Origin: CAZEHO01 sp964511945
Lineage (GTDB): Bacteria; Actinomycetota; Acidimicrobiia; Spongiisociales; UBA11373
DNA length: 64,000 bases
NCBI GenBank assembly: GCA_964511945.1
Contig: CAZEHO010000001.1
Span: forward strand, 310,001-374,000
Direction of reading: 5' to 3'
A model generated the notes under the pieces. The model ran no database searches. It was not told the DNA's origin and worked only from the letters and a program-made list of their open reading frames with translations. Shown here one piece after another: positions 34,214-42,093 of the stretch. The position numbers and the translations under genes were made by a program. Every line of letters begins with the position of its first letter. Position 1 is the first letter of the stretch.

Positions 34214-35122
34214 CTATCGGCGGGTCCCGGTGCCCTTGAAGAGGCTTTTCGCCACGGATCCCCACTTGCGCACTTGCAGCAGATACCGCCCAACGGCCCG
34301 GTAACACCGGGCCCGGTGGCGGAACGAGAGTCCGGAACGACGGATGACCCGGAGGTGACCAGCAAGCAGCGACAGTCTTGGCGACAGAGGCATCGCTCGC
34401 TTGCCCGGCTGGACGAATTCGAGCTGCTCTTCCAGAGTCGCCGGACGAGGTGCCCCGGCGGGGTCGAGGCGTTCGAAGAACAGTTCCTCGTCGATGTCGT
34501 GGAACCGGCCCATCAGCGCCAGTTCTGCCATGAGCACCTTCTCCGATCCGTACACCGCGAGAAGCGGCTCGCACCGCTGGATGGCCTCAGTGCGGAAGAC
34601 TCCAGAGCAGCGCACGGAGTACCCATTCGTGGTCAGCACGTCCAGCATCCGCTGGTCGGGGTGCGGGGAGTCCAAGTGCCGGCTCGTCTTCGTTGGGTCG
34701 GGCAGGTGCCCCAGGCGGTTGCCTGACCCGTCGATCGTTCCCGTGCGGCTGTGGCAGCACACGATTTCGGGGTCGTCGCTGAGAACGGTGAGACACCGGG
34801 CGACGAACTCGGGGTCGCAGATGTCGTCGCCGGCCGCCCACTTGAAGAATTCTCCCCTCGCCAGCGGGATGAGCCGGTTGTAGTTCCAGACGGAGCCCCG
34901 GTTGACCTCCTCCCGGAGGTAGTGGATCCGAGGATCGCGATCTGCGTATTCCCGGCAGATCCGCCCGGTTTCGTCGGTGGAGCCGTTGTCCGAGATCAGG
35001 ATCTCGAGGTTCGGGTAGGTCTGCCCGACAACGCTGTCGAGTGCCGCCGGGAGGTACTCGGCGCAGTTGTAGACCGGCATGCCGATCGTCACCAGCGGGG
35101 GAGTGCCGTCTCGCATCGCCAT
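34214..35122 (-). CDS. Family 2 glycosyltransferase
   Basis: 302 residues. GT-A fold with VTIGMPVYNCAEYLPAALDS, the nucleotide-binding ISDNGSTDETGRI and the metal motif WAAGDDICDPEF (DxD-type). The C-terminus is basic, so it may sit on the inner membrane face. It adds a sugar to the growing lipid-linked glycan. The ATG at 35122 lies in a TGATG overlap with the flippase stop; a GTG one codon earlier is also possible. Confidence 0.87.
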   Translation of the reverse strand: MAMRDGTPPLVTIGMPVYNCAEYLPAALDSVVGQTYPNLEILISDNGSTDETGRICREYADRDPRIHYLREEVNRGSVWNYNRLIPLARGEFFKWAAGDDICDPEFVARCLTVLSDDPEIVCCHSRTGTIDGSGNRLGHLPDPTKTSRHLDSPHPDQRMLDVLTTNGYSVRCSGVFRTEAIQRCEPLLAVYGSEKVLMAELALMGRFHDIDEELFFERLDPAGAPRPATLEEQLEFVQPGKRAMPLSPRLSLLAGHLRVIRRSGLSFRHRARCYRAVGRYLLQVRKWGSVAKSLFKGTGTRR

Positions 35123-36417
35123 CACCGGTTCTCCGCTCGGGGTCCGATCATGCGGGCCAGCACCGTCCACATCGCGGCGGTCTCCAGGAGGCTGCCGGCA
35201 GCGAGGGCCACGGCGGCTCCCGGGAGCCCGAAGGCGGCAACCAGCGGGATGCCGGCTCCGAGGGTGACGATCAATGCTGCGATTCCGGACAGGAGGTAGA
35301 CGTCGGCTCGCTCGAGTGCCCCGAGGGCGTTTGTCGCTGAGACCTCAGCCCACCAGACGAAGATGGCCACGGTGAGGATCGCCACGGTGAGGCCCTGGCC
35401 GCCGAACGCCTTTCCGTAGATCAGTTCAACCACCTTGCCGCCGACAACCATCAGGAGCACGGTCGGGGCGGCGATGAGTGTGCCGAAAACCACGGTGGCC
35501 CGGGTAACGACGTGCCACACCTCGCGATCGCCGCCTTCGACCTTGGCGTCGGCGATCCGCGGAGTGAGGACGTTGGACACGCCGATGATCACCGGATTCG
35601 AGAGGCGGACGACACCCAGACACGCCGCGAATACTCCGACCGCCTCGGTGCCGCCGTCGCGGGCGAGCCACCAGACGATCCACAGCGCCCCGTATCCCTG
35701 GACGGTTCCGACCACGCGGGAGAGCAGGTCCCACCGGACGAATCTCCAATGGCGGAGGAACACCTGGCGGCCGGCCGACCGATCGATGGTGAAGTGCCGG
35801 CGAGAGACGATGAGCCATCCGACGCCGACGAGCGCGTTGGCAACGCCGAGCGCCGCCAGGGCGCCGATCGCGGTCATCCGTCCGGTGGCTCCCAGCCAGG
35901 CGAGGCCGGCGAGTTGCAGCACGCCGACCGTGAGGTCGACGACGATCGCGGTTCGCAGGTCGTGGTGGGCGAACGAGAACCGCCGGGCGAACTCCTTCAA
36001 CAGGACGAACGGCAGACAGGCCAGGAGCGTGCCGACGACGCCGAGCGCTCGGCCCGGCCCGGCGCCGATGGCGATGGCAACTGCGGCGATCCCCAGACCG
36101 ATGATCCCCGACCCCACCAGCGCCAGGTGGTGAATGAGGCTGCCGCCGGCGTACGCGGCCGGATCCGGTCCCTCGCCTCGCCGGCGAAACAGGGTATAGG
36201 GGACGGTGACGGCGGAGTCCTGGGCGGTTGCCATCAGGATAAGCACCGTGATTCCAAGGGCGTAGGCCCCAAGCTCTCCCTCGCCCGCCTGCCGTCCCAC
36301 GATGATCGTGGTGACGAAGCTGGTGGCGCTGACGGTCGACTGGTCGATGAGGCCCGCCATCGAGCGGCGCGCCGTCAAACCGCCGCGCGGTCTGAGACCC
36401 GGGGTGATGCCGCGCAT
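35122..36417 (-). CDS. Polysaccharide flippase (Wzx/MATE-like)
   Basis: 431 residues with about 12 hydrophobic helices, lacking soluble domains. The opening LIDQSTVSATSFVTTIIVGR, where a helix starts with few charges, and the spacing of helices resemble oligosaccharide flippases of the MVF/PST group. It would move the lipid-linked unit made by this operon across the membrane. It is the first gene of the minus-strand operon, so the promoter lies in the 217-bp divergent region to its right, which contains a perfect palindrome. Confidence 0.78.
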   Translation of the reverse strand: MRGITPGLRPRGGLTARRSMAGLIDQSTVSATSFVTTIIVGRQAGEGELGAYALGITVLILMATAQDSAVTVPYTLFRRRGEGPDPAAYAGGSLIHHLALVGSGIIGLGIAAVAIAIGAGPGRALGVVGTLLACLPFVLLKEFARRFSFAHHDLRTAIVVDLTVGVLQLAGLAWLGATGRMTAIGALAALGVANALVGVGWLIVSRRHFTIDRSAGRQVFLRHWRFVRWDLLSRVVGTVQGYGALWIVWWLARDGGTEAVGVFAACLGVVRLSNPVIIGVSNVLTPRIADAKVEGGDREVWHVVTRATVVFGTLIAAPTVLLMVVGGKVVELIYGKAFGGQGLTVAILTVAIFVWWAEVSATNALGALERADVYLLSGIAALIVTLGAGIPLVAAFGLPGAAVALAAGSLLETAAMWTVLARMIGPRAENR

Positions 36418-36505
36418 GGCTACGCCCCCGTCCGGGCACGCCCGGCCGGCGTCCGCAATCGCAGCGCGGGCGTCGTGTGTACTGTGATGACGGCTCCAGT
36501 CATGC

Positions 36506-36519
36506 TGACTGGTCAGTCA
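36506..36519. promoter_or_regulatory. Perfect palindrome, candidate TetR-type operator
   Basis: TGACTGGTCAGTCA has 6-bp perfect arms around GT and lies in the divergent promoter region between the flippase operon (start 36417) and the repeat lipoprotein (start 36635). TGAC-rich palindromes of this size are typical of TetR-family sites. No such regulator is encoded nearby. Confidence 0.4.
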
Positions 36520-36634
36520 TCGGCGACCCGGTGGGGAACTTGACCGGGTGGGATTGCCGGGCGGCGCCCGGCCGTGGCACCCGGTCCGCCGATGGACGTC
36601 GGCACCGACCCACCCGGATCGTTACCGTGCGCGC

Positions 36635-37879
36635 ATGACGACTAGGCGCATCCCCATTCTGCTGGCCGGTTTCGCGTTGAGCGCCGCCGCCTGCGGCGGG
36701 AGTTCGGACGCCACACCATTTTCGACCACCGCGGCGACGGCGGCCCCGACGACCACCACAGCGACGACAACTTCGACCACGACGACGACTTCGACCACGA
36801 CGACGACTTCGACCACGACGACGACTTCGACCACGACGACGACCACCCTGCCGCCGACCACGACGACCGAGCCGCCGAGCGAGGAGGAGGTCTTCCTCGC
36901 ACAGAACGTTGCGGCGTGCCGGGACGGTGACGACGTCGCGTGCGACCTCGTCTACACGTTCGCTGCGGAGGGTTCTGACGAAGAGGAAATCGGTGCTACC
37001 TGCGCCGGACGGCATAGCGGTGACACCTTCTGCTCCGGATACGACATCGAGTATTCGATGGCGAGCAACTACGGCGACGACCCGTTCCTCGACGCGTTGT
37101 GGGACATCTGTGCAGAGGGATACACCGACGCCTGTGACGCCCTGTATTTCTTCGCACGATGGGCATCGTCGTACGAGGCATTCGGGTTCGCCCACGAGAT
37201 CTTCCCGACCTGGATGGACGACTGTGCAGCCGGGGACGACGTGGCGTGCGATGTCGTCTGGGCGCTGGCACCGGCCGGAAGTGAGGAAGAGGAGTTTGCG
37301 GCGGAGTGCGGCGGGCGAGGTCAGCCCGAAGGGTTCTGGTGCAGCGGCCACGACGACACCGATCCGGCCGTCGTCGAGTACGGCGACGACTCATTCATGG
37401 ACGCGCTGTCTGATCTGTGTGATAGCGGCCTGGGGCTGGCGTGCGGTCAGCTGTGGTCCTACAGCCCTGTTGAGAGTGAATACGAGGCCTACGGGCTCCA
37501 GAGCGCGTTCGATCGGGAGTACGTCGCGATGAATGCGGCCGACGACGATGCCCTTGCCGGGCTGTACCCGGCGTGGGCAGATGCATGTAACGGCGGGGAC
37601 GACGTTGCCTGCGATCTGATCGCTGTGTTCTCGACTCCGATCAACCCCTATCTCGAGACCTCACAATCCTGTGGTGGGTCCCGCCCGGCGGACGATTCGG
37701 TGAGTTGCACCGGGTTCGATCCGGAGACGACGGAGGCCATGTCGTACGGAGAAGATCCGCTGCTCGACACGCTGTACGACCTGTGCGGTGACGGAATGAC
37801 CACGGCGTGTGAGGCCCTGTATTGGGGCAGCGCGGTTGACTCCGACTATGAGGCATTCGGCGACGCCAACCGAGGGTAG
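36635..37879 (+). CDS. Lipoprotein with Thr-rich linker and Cys-rich acidic repeats
   Basis: 414 residues from ATG 36635. A signal peptide ends in SAAACGG (lipobox Cys), then about 55 residues of Thr/Pro-rich linker encoded partly by a perfect 18-bp repeat, then a strongly acidic body made of recurring units. Each unit has a pattern like GDDVACDLV, two or three further Cys and YGDDPFLDALWDIC, ending in YEAFG. At least five degenerate units are visible, which resemble Sel1-free, Cys-paired surface repeats; I know no named family. It is likely extracytoplasmic, with the cysteines in disulfides. Function unknown. Confidence 0.75.
   Translation: MTTRRIPILLAGFALSAAACGGSSDATPFSTTAATAAPTTTTATTTSTTTTTSTTTTTSTTTTTSTTTTTTLPPTTTTEPPSEEEVFLAQNVAACRDGDDVACDLVYTFAAEGSDEEEIGATCAGRHSGDTFCSGYDIEYSMASNYGDDPFLDALWDICAEGYTDACDALYFFARWASSYEAFGFAHEIFPTWMDDCAAGDDVACDVVWALAPAGSEEEEFAAECGGRGQPEGFWCSGHDDTDPAVVEYGDDSFMDALSDLCDSGLGLACGQLWSYSPVESEYEAYGLQSAFDREYVAMNAADDDALAGLYPAWADACNGGDDVACDLIAVFSTPINPYLETSQSCGGSRPADDSVSCTGFDPETTEAMSYGEDPLLDTLYDLCGDGMTTACEALYWGSAVDSDYEAFGDANRG
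36772..36843 (+). repeat. Four perfect 18-bp tandem copies in the linker of the lipoprotein
   Basis: The unit TTCGACCACGACGACGAC occurs four times without a mismatch and encodes a Ser-Thr-Thr-Thr-Thr-Thr hexad. Such a perfect in-frame array should change in copy number without breaking the frame, varying the length of the linker that lifts the domain off the membrane. Confidence 0.95.
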
Positions 37880-37955
37880 ATCAGCCCGGCAGGGTCGCCG
37901 GGGGCGGAGTGGGGGCTCGTCCGATTAGGGTCGCCTGCAGACACGGGAGGCGGAT

Positions 37956-40900
37956 GTGGCAACTGGAGAATGGCTCGGACGGACGCCGCCATGGCGGGAC
38001 GTCCTTGCGGCGGTCGATGCGGGAATCAGGGCTCTTGCGGAGGGTCGATCATCGCTGATCACCATCGAGGGGTCGAGCGGCCGGTCCGCTCTGCTCGATG
38101 AGGTGGAGCGGCGGGTCGGGGGCGGCGATGTGCGCCGTGCCGAGCTGCTCGGCGGGAGCCGCCTGCAGTCCGGGAACCTGGCAGACCGTCTCGAGATCGC
38201 TGAACGCCCGCCACAGGAACCGGTCACCGTCGTCGTTCGGGATGCACAGTGGGCGGACGCCACCTCGATCGGCCGCCTGAGCCGCCTGTTCGGGACCACC
38301 CCGGTGCTGCTGGTGATGGGGCACGCCGAGCTCAGTGCCGATGCTGCCATCGTCTTTGATCGGCTGGGGACCGGCGCTTCGCGGCATGCGACCGTTCACC
38401 GCTTCCAGGTTGCACCACTCACGGCCGGCGACCTCGGTGAGATCGCCGACCCGGGCCTGGCAACCGATCTCGCCGACGCTGCCGGCGGTGACGCCGGCGA
38501 ATTGATTCGGATTCTCGACCTCTGGTCCGAGCGCGGCATTCTCGACTTGAGCGGCGACCGGATCACCACATCCGGACCGCTTCCCGCCGGACGCCCGCTT
38601 CCGCTTCAGGCGCTCGTTGCCGACCTCCCATCGAACGAGCGCCGGTTCGTCGAGGCAACCGCCCTGGCGGGCGATGCCCTTCCGCTCGATGTCGCCCAGC
38701 GGCTGCTCGATGAGGACGCCGACACCGTGCTGGGGCTCGGCGAATCGCTGGCCGAGCGATCGTTCCTTCGGGATACGCCTGCCGGGTTTGCGCCACCCGA
38801 TGGAGAGGCGGCCGAGCGAATGGCCGCCTCGGTAGGACAGGCACGCCGCAGCGCCACGTTCTCGAAGCTCGCCGACNNNNNNNNNNNNNNNNNNNNNNNN
38901 NNNNNNNNNNNNNNNNNNNNNNNNNNNNNNNNNNNNNNNNNNNNNNNNNNNNNNNNNNNNNNNNNNNNNNNNNNNNGGCCGCCTCGGTAGGACAGGCACG
39001 CCGCAGCGCCACGTTCTCGAAGCTCGCCGACGCGTTCCTTGCGGGGTCACCGAGCCCGGCGCAGCGTTCGGAAGCCGCCGAGTTCTTGTACGAAGCCGGG
39101 CGCCTCGACGAAGCGCTGCCGTTGCTGGCCGATGCCGGGATCGATGCCGTCCGGTCCGGGGCACCTGCAGAGGGTCTCCCGCTGCTCGACAAGGCCATTG
39201 CTGCCTACGGGGAACGCGACGACGATCCGGCGCTCGAAGGCCGGCTCCGGTTGGCCCGGGCCCAGGTGTACCGGTATCTCGGGTGGTCACAGCTCGCTTC
39301 GGACGATGCCGATGTGGCGACCCGGCGGCTGGAGGGGTCCGAACTGGTCGACGCATACGGATGGGCCGCCGCACTCGCCGACGACCGCCAGCAGATTCTC
39401 GAGGCCGAACGGCTCCTGGCAGCCGGTGAGTACGTCGCCGCGACTTCGAATGAACCCGGGAAGCTCGGATCGCTGCTGACGCTGCGGGCGCGGATTCTCG
39501 GCCGGCTCGGCTTCGGTGATGAAGCGGAGGCGGCCGTCATTCGCGGTGAAGGCGTGCTGGCCGAGCACGGAACCGCTGACCAGCGCACCCGGGCCCTCTA
39601 CAACCGGGCGTGGATCGACTTCGACCAGGGCCGGATGCGGTCGTCGGAAGCCCGATTCTCCGATCTGGCTGCCCGCTTCCGCGATGACCGCGCCGACTCC
39701 GCACTGGCCGATGCCCAGGGATGGCGGTCGCGGACCCTGATGCTGACCGGCCGTCCTGCCGACGGGATCGAGGCTGCGGCGGAGGCCGTCGAGATTGCCG
39801 ATCGTGGTGGCGAGATCGGCCCGGTGTTCCTGGCTGCGATGGCCAAGGCCGACGGGGCTGCGCTCTACGGAGCGGGCGAGGAAGCGCTCCACGAAGCCGA
39901 CGAGCTGCTTGCCATCGTGCTCCAGCAGCTCCCGCAGTGGGAGAACGCTGCCCGGTTCTACCGCACCCAGGCTCTGGTCACGCTAGGACGGCTCGACGAG
40001 GCGGCTGAGGAGATCGACGCAGCGATTCTTGCGTGCCCCGAGGGGGTCGACGGAGAAACCTGGCGGCTCCGCTGCCGGGCGCTGGCACTGCGGGTCTCGG
40101 CCGCTCGCGGGGAACTGTGGCCTGCCGACGTTGCCGATGAGGTAACCGAGGCGCTGTTGACCGGGCGCTGGCATCTGCCGGCTGCGCAACTGCTGGCGAC
40201 CAGGGCCGTCCAGGAGAAAGATCCGGAGTTTGCCCGGCAGGGCGCTGCGCTGGCTCTGCAGCTGGGCATCCCGATGGTGGCCGCCGCCAACGCCGAGGCG
40301 GGTGGACTCTGGGAGGAGGCAACCGGGACCGCCGTCGCGGCGGAGCTGCGCCGGATGGCCGGGCGGATCCCACCGGATTGGGAAGAACGCTGGGAGGCGC
40401 TGGCTCCGGTGGCCGCCGGCCTGGCGGCGCCAGAAGTCGAGGCGGAGGCCGCGGCGGAAGCTGCAGCAGAACTGCAGACCAGCCTGCAAGCGGCGTTCCA
40501 GGAGGCGGGTCTGGCCGGTGCCGACCACATTCTCAGTCCGGCACAGCGGCGTGCCGCCGGCATCCGGATTCGGCGCCGCCGGGTGCGACGCCCCCTGTGG
40601 CAAACGCTGGTCGGAGTCGGTGCGCTCGTCGTCATCGCCGCCGTGGCCGCGGTGGCCCTGGTAGTGGCGCTGCAGGAGCCGGAGGAGCAGACGGCTTCCA
40701 CGGTCTTCGTTGAGGTTCCGGGCGACACCGTGGTCGTTACCGAGACCGCTCCGACGACGACGACCACGACCACCCTGCCCCGGCTCGAAGAACGGATCCT
40801 GGAGGAGCCCGAACGCGAGATCACCGCCCAGTGGGGGTTCCGCGGCGAAGTGCCGGTCGGCGAAGCCGACCGCGGGCTGACCGGGGTTGCTCAGGTCAGC

Positions 40901-42025
40901 GCCGTGCGGGAGGCCGGTGGGTACTACTGGCGGAAGGGCACCAACGACCCGATCGTGGCGACCGCGGTGATCCGCGGGCGGAACATGTTCTTCGGGAATC
41001 TCAACGGAACCTTCTTCGTCTATGAGACGGACGGCGACCTGATCAACACGAACAGCCCCGAAACCGGCAGGCGGATCTTGACATCGGCGACCGCCGAGCT
41101 CACCGGTGGAACCGCCGGTGTGGAGGCCGGCCGGATCGACGCGGTGTTCTTCGGTGACACGGACGGACGGTTGCACGGAGCCGATGCCGGGAGTGGCGTG
41201 CCGCTGCCGGGGTGGGACGCGACGACCGGCGGACCGATATCGACGGCTCCGCTGATCGTGGGCCAGTTGGTAGTGGTCGGGAGTGCCGACGGGTACGTCC
41301 ATGCATTCAGCATCACCGACAACGGCGACCTGGTGTGGCGGTTCCCGGCGGACGGTTCCGACATTGCTCCGTCACGACCGATCGAGGGCATGGCGCTGGG
41401 CAACGGGATCATCTACGTGGCCCGCGAGGACGGATCTCTCTTCGGCCTCGATCCGGCAACCGGGTTGCCGGCGAGCGACGGCGGACCGCCTCAGTGCGCG
41501 GTGCCGGAGGGAGGTCTGCAGGGAACTCCGGCCGGAAATCCGGTCTACGCAGAAGGCTATGTGTACGTTGCGGCCGGTCCCTTCGTCTGGCGCTTCGAAG
41601 CCGACGACTGCCGGATTCCGGCAACGGTGGCCTTCATCCAGGGTTCCGAGGCATCGGCCGCACCGGCCGTCGATGTCGAGGCCGGTGCGCTGTTCCAGCC
41701 GATCGGGCGGTTCGTCCTCCGGTACGACATCTCGGGCAATCTGCCGGTGACCAATCACTCCTGTCAGTACCCGATGGAGGGCGGCCGGGTGGATATCAAA
41801 TCCCCTCCGTCCATTGCCCGCCACGAGGATGGAACCTCGACGGTCTACTTCGGTGACAACGCCTTCATCCTGCACGCCATCGACGGTGACACCTGCGAGG
41901 AGCTATGGGCGTGGGAGACCGGTGGCGCGATCGTCTCGTCGGCCGCCCTCGGAGACGGGGTCGTATTCGTCACCAGTCAGGATGGAACGATCACCGCCAT
42001 CGGTCCCGTTCCCGACGGGGAATAG
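37956..42025 (+). CDS. Degenerate STAND-like ATPase / helical repeats / TM / PQQ-propeller protein (split by false gap)
   Basis: If the N-run and one of the two identical 55-bp flanks are removed, a single 1304-residue frame results; as deposited it is split. Domains: an AAA/STAND-like N-terminus with a P-loop-like IEGSSGRSALL lacking the Lys, and a Walker-B-like VRDAQWADATS (about 33-103); a winged-helix-like part; TPR-like helical repeats (about 305-800, such as EFLYEAGRLDEALPLLADAG); one membrane helix (about 829-853); a Thr-rich linker; and an outside PQQ-like propeller (about 890-1304; VFFGDTDGRLHGADAG, VVVGSADGYVHAFSI, FVTSQDGTITAIG). It starts at GTG 37956 after GGGAGGCGG. It looks like a receptor with an outer ligand-binding propeller and an inner scaffold that has probably lost ATP hydrolysis. 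Role inferred only from architecture. Confidence 0.8.
38822..39031. repeat. Duplicated 55-bp flanks around the scaffold gap
   Basis: Bases 38822-38876 and 38977-39031 are identical over 55 bp and lie directly against both sides of the N-run. They are the same genomic sequence assembled twice; merging them restores the reading frame. Confidence 0.95.
38877..38976. other. Assembly gap of exactly 100 N
   Basis: A placeholder gap of standard length. Because its flanks overlap perfectly, no real sequence is likely to be missing. Taken literally the gap shifts the frame and creates a false stop in the gene across it. Confidence 0.97.
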
Positions 42026-42093
42026 CGGGGCCGGGCTCAGGCCGGATGGTGCCGGGGTAGATTCCGCTTTGGCGACTCACCGCGGGGGACGTC

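Noticed and set aside
36772..36843. CRISPR-like direct repeats
   Set aside because: The 18-bp copies are contiguous, without spacers, and lie in frame inside a Thr-rich protein linker.
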